Origin: Sphingobacteriales bacterium | Lineage (GTDB): Bacteria; Bacteroidota; Bacteroidia; Chitinophagales; Chitinophagaceae | Assembly (NCBI GenBank): GCA_003963365.1 | Contig: RXJG01000004.1 | Coordinates: 223,959-287,958 of the forward strand | DNA length: 64,000 nt | Direction: 5' to 3' | Part shown: piece after piece, positions 45,735 to 55,089 of the stretch | How the letters are laid out: each line of letters opens with the position of its first letter | How positions within the stretch are numbered: the stretch's first letter is position 1 | Notes under the pieces: generated by a model | Seen by the model: the letters and a program-made list of their open reading frames with translations, nothing else | What the model was told of the DNA's origin: nothing | The model's database searches: none | Translations under genes and position numbers: made by a program

Positions 45735-47306
45735 ATGAAAACAGTCATTAAAAATCATTTTGTACAATTTGCAGCATTTACAGTTCTTCTGACAGTTGCA
45801 TCCTGTACAAAACTGGATCAAAAAACAAAAGATCCAAACTCAATTGCTACACCACAAGCTGGTACAGCACCGGCACCTTCATCACTTTCAAAAATTTACG
45901 AACAATTGAACCAATTGCTGGGTCAGGGTAACTCTTACGCAATGCAGGAGCATACTACTGATGAAATTCTGGGACCCACCCGTGGTACAGACTGGGATGA
46001 TTTTGGAACATGGCGTAAACTCCACCTCCATACCTGGGATGGCTCTCACAACCAGATTAATGACACATGGAATGGTTTAAACGGCGCTTTATTCCAAACT
46101 ACATTGTTAGCTGAATCAACTACAGCTCCTGCCAGTGATGTGGCTGCCGCCAAATTCTTAAGAGCATACTTTACTTATATTACCTGCGATCTGTATGGCC
46201 AGGTACAACACAGACCTGCTACTGCTGCAGCGAATGTTATTCCTGATGTATATACACGTTCACAGGCCTGTGATGCTATTATAGCGGAACTGGAATCAAT
46301 TGTAAATGTGTTGCCTGCTTACAATCACGATAACAGGAATCTTGCTACAAAAGAAGCTGCTGAGTTTCTGTTAGCTAAGACCTACCTGAACAAAGCGGTT
46401 TATAAAAATGACCCAACAAAACCAGCCGGTCCTTTTACTTTCAACCAGGCTGATATGCAAAAGGTAATTACTTATTGTAATGCTATTATAGCTAACCCAT
46501 CACTTGCTTTAAACAGCAACTACTGGGATAACTTTAAATGGGACAATGGCACCAAATCAACTGAGAACATCTTTGTTCGTCAAAACAGTGGTGGTATTAA
46601 CGTTGTATGGGCTACTTGTATGGGCTTCCACTATAATCAAGCACCTAGTGGCTGGAACGGTTTTACTACTTTGGCTGATTTCTATAACAGCTTTGAAAAT
46701 GGTGATGCCCGTAAAGGTGGACCATTAGCCGGATATACAGATAAAGTTGGTAGTAATGTAGGTTTCCTCGCTGGTCAAATTAGTGGTCCCCAGGGTGGTA
46801 AAATTGGTAACCCAATTGTTCCGTTAAAAGATCGTAGCGGTAACCCATTAGTATTTACTTCTGATGTAAGCTTATTCTTCTCTACTGAAACAAAAGGTAT
46901 TCGTACAATGAAATATCCTTTGGATCCATCTACCATTAACGATGGTGGTTGGGGTAGCCAGAATGAATATGTATTCTTCCGTTTAGGGGATGTTTATCTA
47001 ATGAAGGCTGAAGCCATATTAAGAGGTGGTTCAGACGCACAAACTCCTTTGCAATTAGTAAATGCTGTTAGAGCTAACAGGGGCTTAGGGAATCTTGCTT
47101 CAATTGATTTACCGGGACTTTACAATGAAAGAGGTAAAGAGTTATACCTTGAAACATGGAGAAGAAATGACATGGTTCGCTACGGAATGTTTAATGCTCC
47201 TGTAGGTGAAAGGCCAGTTGCATCCGATCCTTCAAGATGTGTATTCCCTATTCCTAACATTGCATTATCATCTAACCCTAATCTGAAACAGAATTACGGT
47301 TACTAA
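45735..47306 (+). CDS. SusD/RagB-family surface nutrient-binding lipoprotein
   Basis: 523 residues, starting 20 bp after the SusC stop. It has a lipoprotein signal (TVASC). Helical TPR-like units include KFLRAYFTYITCDLYGQVQ and AAEFLLAKTYLNKAVYKNDP, and the C-terminal SusD segment has GKELYLETWRRNDMVRYGMF and a final NPNLKQNYGY. It is the lid and capture protein for SusC. The hairpin right after its stop ends or attenuates this transcript before the next gene. Confidence 0.88.
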   Translation: MKTVIKNHFVQFAAFTVLLTVASCTKLDQKTKDPNSIATPQAGTAPAPSSLSKIYEQLNQLLGQGNSYAMQEHTTDEILGPTRGTDWDDFGTWRKLHLHTWDGSHNQINDTWNGLNGALFQTTLLAESTTAPASDVAAAKFLRAYFTYITCDLYGQVQHRPATAAANVIPDVYTRSQACDAIIAELESIVNVLPAYNHDNRNLATKEAAEFLLAKTYLNKAVYKNDPTKPAGPFTFNQADMQKVITYCNAIIANPSLALNSNYWDNFKWDNGTKSTENIFVRQNSGGINVVWATCMGFHYNQAPSGWNGFTTLADFYNSFENGDARKGGPLAGYTDKVGSNVGFLAGQISGPQGGKIGNPIVPLKDRSGNPLVFTSDVSLFFSTETKGIRTMKYPLDPSTINDGGWGSQNEYVFFRLGDVYLMKAEAILRGGSDAQTPLQLVNAVRANRGLGNLASIDLPGLYNERGKELYLETWRRNDMVRYGMFNAPVGERPVASDPSRCVFPIPNIALSSNPNLKQNYGY

Positions 47307-47328
47307 TATTGCAACAATATAAATTGTT

Positions 47329-47354
47329 AAAGGCCATTTTAATTAATGGCCTTT
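47329..47354 (+). terminator. Terminator after susD
   Basis: A perfect 10-bp stem (47329-47338 with 47345-47354, AAAGGCCATT/AATGGCCTTT), a 6-nt loop, then TTC and a T-rich run. It starts 23 bp after the SusD stop. It lies 15 bp before the true start of the following lipoprotein gene, so expression of that gene may depend on readthrough or on another promoter. Confidence 0.75.
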
Positions 47355-47368
47355 TTCTATTTTTAACT

Positions 47369-50300
47369 ATGAATTTAAGGTGGATTAGCAGGTTATTGAT
47401 TTTTATTTTTATTGTTTCATGTCACCAAAAAAGCGAAAAGACATTATTTACTTTAGTGGATAATTCAAATATTCAGTTCACTAATAAACTTGAAGAATCA
47501 AAAGCGGTTAATGTTTTTAACTACCGTAATTTTTATAACGGCGGCGGTGTTGCAACAGGTGATTTAAATAATGATGGACTCCCTGAAGTATTTTTTACGG
47601 CGAACCAGGGGCCTAATAAACTATTTTTAAATAAAGGAAATTTCCAGTTTGAAGATATTTCTGAAAAAGCAGGGTTTGGTGATAAAAAGCAATGGAGCAC
47701 CGGTGTTGTTTTTGTTGATATAAATGGTGATGGCTGGCTGGATATTTATGTATGTAATGCTGGCAATATGTTTGAGCCGGCGTTAAGAAAGAATCAGCTC
47801 TTTATTAATAATCATGACCTCACATTTACAGAGAAAGCCCACGAGTATGGCCTGGATAACGACGGGTATTCCACCCAGGCTTCATTTTTTGATTATGATT
47901 TAGATGGCGATCTTGATTGTTTCATTGTCAATAACAGTCCAATACCTGCCAATACTCTTAATTATGCCAATATGAGAGATTTGCCTGCTAATCAATGGCA
48001 GGTAGCTGATTTTTTAAAAGGAGGTGGCGATCATTTATACAGAAATGATAATGGAAAATTTACAGAAGTAACCAAAGAAGCAGGTATTCATGGCGGGTTA
48101 ATTAGTTTGGGTTTAGGGGTAACGGTTGGCGATGTTAATGGTGATGGATACCCGGATATATATGTATCCAATGATTTTTTTGAAAAAGATTATTTATACA
48201 TTAATCAGCGTAATGGAAAATTTATTGATGAATTAGAACAGCGAATACAGCATACCAGCTTATCCTCCATGGGTGCGGATATGCAGGATATCAATAATGA
48301 CGGGTATCCTGATATTTTTACTACAGATATGCTTCCTTCCGATGACTATCGCTTAAAAGCCAATACTTCATTTGAAAATTATGATGTATTTAAATTAAAA
48401 CTCAACCAGGGTTTTTATTACCAGTATACACAAAATGCGTTGCAGGTAAATAATGGCGGGAAAAATTTTTTAGAGACGGCTTTTTATAGTGGCGTGGCAG
48501 CGAGTGACTGGAGCTGGGGTGCTTTGATGTTTGATGGAGACAATGACGGCCTGACTGATATTTATGTTTGTAATGGAATTTATCACGATGTTACCGATCA
48601 GGACTTTATTGATTTTTTTGGTAATGATGTGGTTCAACAAATGGTAATAAGCGGCAAGAAAGAAGATGTAACAAATGTGATCAGTAAAATACCTTCTAAC
48701 CCAATTCCAAACCAGGTTTTTCATAACAAAGGGCAATTACATTTTGCCGATGAAAGCAAATCATGGGGCTTTACAAAACCTTCTTTTTCCAATGGAGCGA
48801 GTTATGCAGATTTGGATAATGATGGTGATCTTGATCTTATAATCAATAATGTGAATCAACCGGCGATGATATATAAAAATAACAGCCGGGAATATAACCG
48901 GAATAATTATATCACAATAAACGTAAAGTATAAATCGCCCAATACGTTTGGTATTGGATCTGTAATTAAGGTTTATGGAAATAATCAAATTATCTCCCGT
49001 CAAATTATTCCAAGCCGAGGGTTTCAATCTTCCGTAGATTATAAGCAGGTAATAGGGCTTGGAAATATTCAACCTGATTCTGTTACTATAACCTGGCCTG
49101 ATCAATCCATAACAAGTATTCAGCATCCGGCGATCAATCAACAAGTTTTGGTTGATTATAATAGCAGTAATAAAAATCATTATGAAATAAATGAATTAAA
49201 ACAGGAGGTATTGTTTGATTCTGTTAAAACAGTTTTTGATAAACATACAGAGGATGATTATGTCGATTTTTATTTTGAAAGAAATATTCCATTCATGTTG
49301 TCAAAACAGGGACCCAAAGCAGCTGTGGGTGATGTAAATGGGGATGGAATGCAGGATATATTTATTGGTGGAACAAAAGATCAGGCAGGGCAATTGTATT
49401 TACAAACAGCAAATGGGTCCTTTGTAAAAAAAGAAGTACCCGATTTTAAAACATACTCGTTTAATGATGTAACAGCTACTGTTTTTTTTGATTGTGATAA
49501 TGACGGGGATTTAGACCTGTTTACAGGCGGAGGCGGAAACTTTGCCAATGGAGCAACAGGAAGTTTTCAAAGTCAGCTTTTCCTCAATGATGGTAAAGGC
49601 AACTTTACTTTAAGCAGGGGAGCAATACCAATAAATTCTACTAACACTGGTGCGGTTGTATTACTGGATTACGATAATGATGGTTTTATGGATTTGTTTG
49701 TTGGAAGCAGAAGCGTACCTCAAAACTATGGTTTAACTCCCGGCAGTTATTTATTGCATAATGAGCGAAACGGGAAATTTACAGACGTTACTTCGAAAGT
49801 AGCTCCTGCATTTTCTAATGCCGGAATGATTACGGCAGCAGCATATGCTGATGTAAACGGAGATGGCAAAAAAGAACTGATTGTTACCGGTGAGTGGATG
49901 CATCCTGAAATCTATGCTTATAACGGCACTGTATTTAATGAAATTAAAACAGGATTAGAAAATTATAGTGGTTGGTGGCAATCATTAGCTGTTACAGATG
50001 TAGATGGTGATGGAGACGCTGATTTAATATTAGGAAATATTGGCGAAAATTTTTACCTGAAACCAGATAGTGCAAATCCTGTAAAAATATGGATAGGCGA
50101 TTTTGATAAAAACGGAACAGATGATAAAATCATCACCAGAACCATTGACAAGAAAGATATGCCCGTATTTAATAAAAGAGAAGTAACAGAGCAGATACCT
50201 TCTTTAAAAAAACTAAATCTAAAACATCACGAATATGCTACTAAAACTGTTCAGCAATTATTGGGGGATGAATTAGAAAAAGCAGCAGTTAAGCAGGTTA

Positions 50301-50671
50301 ATTATACTTCTACCTGCGTTGCTTACAATGATGGGAAAGGAAAATTTACTATTAAAGCTTTACCAGGCATCGTTCAACTTTCCTCTGTTAATGCAATAAG
50401 AGTAATGGATGTAAATAATGATCATTATCCCGATATAATTATGGCCGGTAATTTTTTTGATTTACTGCCACAATTTTGCCGGCTCGATGCCAGTTATGGA
50501 CATGTATTGATCAATAATGGTAAAGGTGATTACACTGTTTTACCTTATGGTCAAACAGGCTTAAATGTAAAAGGGCAAACAAGAGATATACAAACGATAA
50601 AGATCAAAAACAATAATTACCTCCTGTTTTTAGAAAACAACGACTATCCGCAGTTGTATAAATTAAAATAA
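47369..50671 (+). CDS. Giant FG-GAP/VCBS and ASPIC/UnbV surface lipoprotein (first copy)
   Basis: 1100 residues from the ATG at 47369; an in-frame TTG at 47309 would overlap the terminator and is rejected. The lipobox is FIVSC. Repeated calcium-type FG-GAP units of the D-x-N-x-D-G form (GDLNNDGLPEVFF, VDINGDGWLDIYV, GDVNGDGYPDIYV, DLDNDGDLDLII) form a first beta-propeller. A UnbV/ASPIC domain follows (IPSRGFQSSVDYKQVIGLG, ITWPDQSI) and then a second propeller (about 610-1000). This resembles CRTAC1/UnbV-like Bacteroidota proteins of unknown role, probably carbohydrate- or protein-binding at the cell surface. Five in-frame TAA codons end it. Confidence 0.8.
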   Translation: MNLRWISRLLIFIFIVSCHQKSEKTLFTLVDNSNIQFTNKLEESKAVNVFNYRNFYNGGGVATGDLNNDGLPEVFFTANQGPNKLFLNKGNFQFEDISEKAGFGDKKQWSTGVVFVDINGDGWLDIYVCNAGNMFEPALRKNQLFINNHDLTFTEKAHEYGLDNDGYSTQASFFDYDLDGDLDCFIVNNSPIPANTLNYANMRDLPANQWQVADFLKGGGDHLYRNDNGKFTEVTKEAGIHGGLISLGLGVTVGDVNGDGYPDIYVSNDFFEKDYLYINQRNGKFIDELEQRIQHTSLSSMGADMQDINNDGYPDIFTTDMLPSDDYRLKANTSFENYDVFKLKLNQGFYYQYTQNALQVNNGGKNFLETAFYSGVAASDWSWGALMFDGDNDGLTDIYVCNGIYHDVTDQDFIDFFGNDVVQQMVISGKKEDVTNVISKIPSNPIPNQVFHNKGQLHFADESKSWGFTKPSFSNGASYADLDNDGDLDLIINNVNQPAMIYKNNSREYNRNNYITINVKYKSPNTFGIGSVIKVYGNNQIISRQIIPSRGFQSSVDYKQVIGLGNIQPDSVTITWPDQSITSIQHPAINQQVLVDYNSSNKNHYEINELKQEVLFDSVKTVFDKHTEDDYVDFYFERNIPFMLSKQGPKAAVGDVNGDGMQDIFIGGTKDQAGQLYLQTANGSFVKKEVPDFKTYSFNDVTATVFFDCDNDGDLDLFTGGGGNFANGATGSFQSQLFLNDGKGNFTLSRGAIPINSTNTGAVVLLDYDNDGFMDLFVGSRSVPQNYGLTPGSYLLHNERNGKFTDVTSKVAPAFSNAGMITAAAYADVNGDGKKELIVTGEWMHPEIYAYNGTVFNEIKTGLENYSGWWQSLAVTDVDGDGDADLILGNIGENFYLKPDSANPVKIWIGDFDKNGTDDKIITRTIDKKDMPVFNKREVTEQIPSLKKLNLKHHEYATKTVQQLLGDELEKAAVKQVNYTSTCVAYNDGKGKFTIKALPGIVQLSSVNAIRVMDVNNDHYPDIIMAGNFFDLLPQFCRLDASYGHVLINNGKGDYTVLPYGQTGLNVKGQTRDIQTIKIKNNNYLLFLENNDYPQLYKLK

Positions 50672-50697
50672 TAATAATAATAATTAGACGAAAGGAA

Positions 50698-53600
50698 TTG
50701 AAAACAAGCTTTATAATAAAATCAATTTATCTTATTGCAGGAGTATTATTTCTTCTGTCAATAACTTCCTGTAAACAGAAAAAAAAGTTACAATCACCAA
50801 TATTTAAAACGCTAACAACAAATGAAACAGGTATTGATTTTTCCAATAAATTAAAACCTACTCCCGAGTTCAATCTTTTTTCATACATGTATTATTACAA
50901 TGGTGCCGGGGTTGGTGCAGGTGATTTTAATAATGATGGACTGATTGATTTGTTTTTTACAGCAAACCAGGGCGATAATAAACTTTATTTAAATAAAGGA
51001 AATTTAAAATTTACTGATGTAACCAAACAGGCAAGCATTCCACAGGATGGCGGATGGAGTACAGGTGTATCGGTTGTTGATATAAATAATGATGGTTTAC
51101 TGGACATCTATATTTGTAAAGTGGGTCATTATAAAGTACTGAATAGCCGTAACCAATTATTGGTTTGTAAAGGCATTTCAAAGGACGGTATTCCTTATTA
51201 CGAGGACGAAGCAGCATTATACGGACTTGATTTTGCCGGTTTTAGCACCCAGGCAGTTTTTTTTGACTATGACGGAGATGGTGATTTAGATATGTTTTTA
51301 TTAAACCACTCGGTCAATCATGATGGTAACTATGCACCACGCAGTAATTTCATAAACACTTTTGATTCTTTAGCCGGTCAAAAACTTTATCGTAATGATA
51401 TTGTATTTGATAATAATAAAGTGCCGCACGGAAAATTTACAGATGTAACCCGTGAATCACATATAAACGGAAGTAAAATAGGATATGGTTTGGGAGTAGC
51501 CGTATCTGATATTAATCTTGATGGCTGGCCCGACTTTTATGTGGGAAATGACTTTCACGAAAACGATTATTTATATATCAATCAAAAAAACGGAACATTT
51601 GAGGACGAGAGTAACAAACACATCATGCACACCAGCCAGTTTAGCATGGGTGTTGATGTGGCTGATGTAAATAATGATGCTTATCCTGAAATTATATCGA
51701 TGGATATGCTGCCGGGTGATCCCTATATTCTTCGCCGCTCGTTGGCAGAAGATGATTATAATATTTTCCTGGAAAAACTTTCTTATGGCTACAATTACCA
51801 GTATGCCCGTAACAATCTTCAGTTCAATCGCCGCAATGGGTTGTTTACCGAAACAGGACAGTATTCAGGAGTATTTGCTACAGACTGGAGCTGGAGTGCT
51901 TTGTGGATGGATTTTGATAACGACGGTATGAAAGATTTATTTATCTCCAATGGTATTCCCAAACGGATGAATGATATCGATTACATAAATTTTGTTTCTA
52001 ATGATGAACTGCAGCAAAAGCTGCGGGAGAATAAGCTTGGAGAGAAAGACATGTCTCTTATTAATAAATTCCCTGAAATAAAATTGCCCAATAAGTTTTA
52101 TGTAAATAAAGGGAACATGCTTTTTAATGATGTTACTGACAGTATTGATAATAACCTGCCTTCTTTTTCTAATGGAGCAATTTATGCTGATTTGGACAAC
52201 GATGGAGATTTAGATATTGTTACGAATAATATTGATGACCCTGTTTTTGTTTATGAGAATGTTAGTAACGATAAAAAAGATAAAACGTATGCCTCGGTAA
52301 AATTAACCGGTGCCCCGGCAAACATCAACGCAATTGGTTCAAAACTGGTTTTGTTTGCAGGCAGTGAAATTCAAACCTATGAAAACAATCCTGTGAGAGG
52401 TTTTCAATCAAGTATGACAGGCCCTTTGCTTATAGGGCTCTCTAAAAGAAAAATTGATTCTGCCTTTTTAATATGGCCGGATAATTCATATCAAAAAATT
52501 GAATTGACTTTAAATAAACAATCTTCTTTTCAATGGAAGGCCGGATTACCAAAATTCAATTACAATGTAATCACCTCTTTTTATAAGAATAAAACGAACG
52601 AACTTTCTGATATAACCAGTACAACAGGTATTGCTTACAAACACCAGGAAAATTTATTTAATGAATTTAACCGGGAGCCTTTAATACCAAGGATGCTTTC
52701 AACGGATGGCCCTGCCCTTGCCGTTGCAGATATTAATCATGATGGACTCGAAGATTTTTTTATAGGAGCTTCTAAAACTTTTCATAATGCTGTTTTTCTT
52801 CAGCAGCCCAACGGGAAGTTTATAAAAACATCTCAGCCGGATATGCTTAAAGACAGTATGTGGGAAAACACCAGTGCTGTATGGGCCGATGTAAATAATG
52901 ACCAGCATTTGGATTTGATTATTGCCAGCGGGGGAAATGAGTATTATGGTAATGATGAGCATTTGCTTCCATTATTATATCTCAATGATGGAAAGGGAAA
53001 TTTAACCAGGAAAACAGATGCATTTGAAAATATCTATGTTACTCAAAGCTGCATCACACCCTGCGATTTCAATAATGATGGATATGTTGATCTTTTTATT
53101 GGCGGCAGATGTGAGCCATGGAATTATGGTGCTATTCCACGGTCTTTTCTGCTGTTAAATGACGGATCAGGTAAGTTTAAAGATGTAACCAAAGAATATG
53201 CGGAGGAATTGGTTAAACCCGGTATGATCACCAGTGCACAATGGATAGATATTAATGCAGATGGCAAAAAAGACCTGGTTATAAGTTATGAATGGGGTGG
53301 GATAGATGCCTATCTCAACAAGGGTAATAAATTTACTAAACAGGTTATTACCAGTAAAAAAGGCTGGTGGAATTTTGTTTTACCGGTTGATATTGATAAG
53401 GATGGTGATATTGATTTTATTGCCGGAAATTTTGGATTGAACAGCAGGCTTAAAGCCTCGGCCGATGAGCCGGTTACGATGTACTATAATGACTTTGATG
53501 ATAATGGTAAGAAAGACCAGGTGCTTACTTATTATTTAGGAGGACAGGAAATTCCATTCAACACCAAACAGGAATTGGAAAAGCAAATGCCGTCATTAAA

Positions 53601-54060
53601 GAAAAATTTTTTATACGCCGAAGATTTTGCAAAAGCTTCATTGACTTCATTGCTGGGGAGCGACAAATTAAAAGCGGCAGATAAATTTACTGCTGATTAT
53701 TTTTCTAATGCCGTTATCATCAACAATGGCAACATGAATTTTACTGTAAAAGAACTTCCTTTTGAAGCGCAGTTAACTACATATAGAGATGCCGTAATCG
53801 TAAATGCCAACAATGATGAGTTGCCTGATATTTTATTAACCGGCAATTTTTACGGAAATAATATTGAAATAGGAAGACAGGATGGTGATTTTGGCTCTAT
53901 ACTGATTAATAAAGGTGGTGGAAATTTTGAATACAGTATTTTAAATGGAACTACTATCATGGGACAGCCAAGACTAATCAAACCGATCACTATTGCGGGT
54001 AAAGCCGCCTATCTTGTTGCAAGGAACAATGATAGTTTAGAGGTATTACAATTTAAATAG
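50698..54060 (+). CDS. Giant FG-GAP/VCBS and ASPIC/UnbV surface lipoprotein (second copy)
   Basis: 1120 residues starting at TTG (50698). No ATG or GTG is available, and translation from TTG gives a classic lipoprotein signal ending SITSC, preceded by AAAGGA. It has the same order as the first copy: FG-GAP propeller (GDFNNDGLIDLFF, VDINNDGLLDIYI, DLDNDGDLDIVT), ASPIC/UnbV (PVRGFQSSMTGPLLIGLSKR, IWPDNSY), second propeller with CDFNNDGYVDLFIGGR. It begins 26 bp after the first copy and is surely co-transcribed with it. It is a diverged paralogue, not a recent duplicate. Its stop is 1 bp from that of the convergent SRPBCC-like gene. Confidence 0.8.
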   Translation: MKTSFIIKSIYLIAGVLFLLSITSCKQKKKLQSPIFKTLTTNETGIDFSNKLKPTPEFNLFSYMYYYNGAGVGAGDFNNDGLIDLFFTANQGDNKLYLNKGNLKFTDVTKQASIPQDGGWSTGVSVVDINNDGLLDIYICKVGHYKVLNSRNQLLVCKGISKDGIPYYEDEAALYGLDFAGFSTQAVFFDYDGDGDLDMFLLNHSVNHDGNYAPRSNFINTFDSLAGQKLYRNDIVFDNNKVPHGKFTDVTRESHINGSKIGYGLGVAVSDINLDGWPDFYVGNDFHENDYLYINQKNGTFEDESNKHIMHTSQFSMGVDVADVNNDAYPEIISMDMLPGDPYILRRSLAEDDYNIFLEKLSYGYNYQYARNNLQFNRRNGLFTETGQYSGVFATDWSWSALWMDFDNDGMKDLFISNGIPKRMNDIDYINFVSNDELQQKLRENKLGEKDMSLINKFPEIKLPNKFYVNKGNMLFNDVTDSIDNNLPSFSNGAIYADLDNDGDLDIVTNNIDDPVFVYENVSNDKKDKTYASVKLTGAPANINAIGSKLVLFAGSEIQTYENNPVRGFQSSMTGPLLIGLSKRKIDSAFLIWPDNSYQKIELTLNKQSSFQWKAGLPKFNYNVITSFYKNKTNELSDITSTTGIAYKHQENLFNEFNREPLIPRMLSTDGPALAVADINHDGLEDFFIGASKTFHNAVFLQQPNGKFIKTSQPDMLKDSMWENTSAVWADVNNDQHLDLIIASGGNEYYGNDEHLLPLLYLNDGKGNLTRKTDAFENIYVTQSCITPCDFNNDGYVDLFIGGRCEPWNYGAIPRSFLLLNDGSGKFKDVTKEYAEELVKPGMITSAQWIDINADGKKDLVISYEWGGIDAYLNKGNKFTKQVITSKKGWWNFVLPVDIDKDGDIDFIAGNFGLNSRLKASADEPVTMYYNDFDDNGKKDQVLTYYLGGQEIPFNTKQELEKQMPSLKKNFLYAEDFAKASLTSLLGSDKLKAADKFTADYFSNAVIINNGNMNFTVKELPFEAQLTTYRDAVIVNANNDELPDILLTGNFYGNNIEIGRQDGDFGSILINKGGGNFEYSILNGTTIMGQPRLIKPITIAGKAAYLVARNNDSLEVLQFK

Positions 54061-54061
54061 C

Positions 54062-54994
54062 TTAATAAAAAACAGGAAAGTATAAACGGGTAATCCATTT
54101 GGTAGTATCTTTTTCCTGCATGCGGTCGGTTACCAGCTGCTGAAATGGAATAGCAGGTGATAGTTTATTGTGATCTAATACATAATTGTTCATTTGTTGT
54201 TCTGCTTCTTTTACTGTAGCAACGCCGCCTTTTATTTCACTGGTTAATATAAAACCTAACACCATTCGCTTTGTTATAAACCGCTCATCAGCAGGAACCG
54301 GCACAGCCGTTGGGATACCTATCATTGTTTCGTAACTGGTAATACCAGTTTGATGAACATTCAGCATAGGAAAGTCGGTTTGCTTACCTCCATTTTTCTG
54401 AATATATTCTTTTGTAGCAGCAATCATTCCATAAACATCTTCCGTGGTTGGATAATGATCTAAAGTATTTTTCAGCGATACTAAAGTTGAATCTTTTACT
54501 TTGTCCCTGCTGATCCGCATTCCATATACATTCTCCTGCTGATCAAAATGCTTTTTCATTTCGCCGGTTAAATTTTTGATATTGCCGGCAAAAGGAAACC
54601 CGTTAATGTAGTATAATATTTTTTTTGCCGGGTTAGCTGGTAATATGCTGGCATACGTCCAGGTAAAATTAGATGAGTCCATTGATACAGGTTCAATTTG
54701 TAAATTAGCTTTAGCAGAATCCTTACCGTTAAAAATGGTTGCATCAAAACCATTTAATAAAATTTTGTCTATCCTGTATGTAAAACCATGGTAGGTATAC
54801 ATCGATTGACCTGACTTCTTTCCCGGCCACCATTTCTCCCAGTTGTTTTCATTAACGATAATACGCATGGTAGCGGCACTATTACAGGTAACTAAAACTT
54901 TGTAGCCGGATGTTTTTACAGGAGGAATAAAATATACGGAGACAGCAAGCACTGCAATTAAAACTATAAAAACAAGTAACAATCTATTTTTCAT
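54062..54994 (-). CDS. Membrane-anchored SRPBCC/GyrI-like protein
   Basis: 310 residues from the ATG at 54994 (the frame runs two codons further to a TTG). One N-terminal hydrophobic helix (about 5-25) is followed by an SRPBCC-like region (NNWEKWWPGKKSGQ) and a C-terminal GyrI-like effector-binding region (GFILTSEIKGG, ...TRLYFPVFY). Bacteroidota proteins of this kind are uncharacterised; the fold suggests small-molecule binding. It follows the haloperoxidase-like gene in the same direction, with a 95-bp gap. Confidence 0.5.
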   Translation of the reverse strand: MKNRLLLVFIVLIAVLAVSVYFIPPVKTSGYKVLVTCNSAATMRIIVNENNWEKWWPGKKSGQSMYTYHGFTYRIDKILLNGFDATIFNGKDSAKANLQIEPVSMDSSNFTWTYASILPANPAKKILYYINGFPFAGNIKNLTGEMKKHFDQQENVYGMRISRDKVKDSTLVSLKNTLDHYPTTEDVYGMIAATKEYIQKNGGKQTDFPMLNVHQTGITSYETMIGIPTAVPVPADERFITKRMVLGFILTSEIKGGVATVKEAEQQMNNYVLDHNKLSPAIPFQQLVTDRMQEKDTTKWITRLYFPVFY

Positions 54995-55089
54995 AAACAA
55001 TTTTGCAAAATCAAATTTAGAAGGAATTAAAAAATCTAGGCAATAAAAATCTGCCGGTTTTTTTAATTAAATGTTATTAGTAATACACA

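Noticed and set aside
47309..47368. TTG start for the first VCBS protein
   Set aside because: It would place the start inside and before a perfect terminator; ATG at 47369 yields a clean lipobox.
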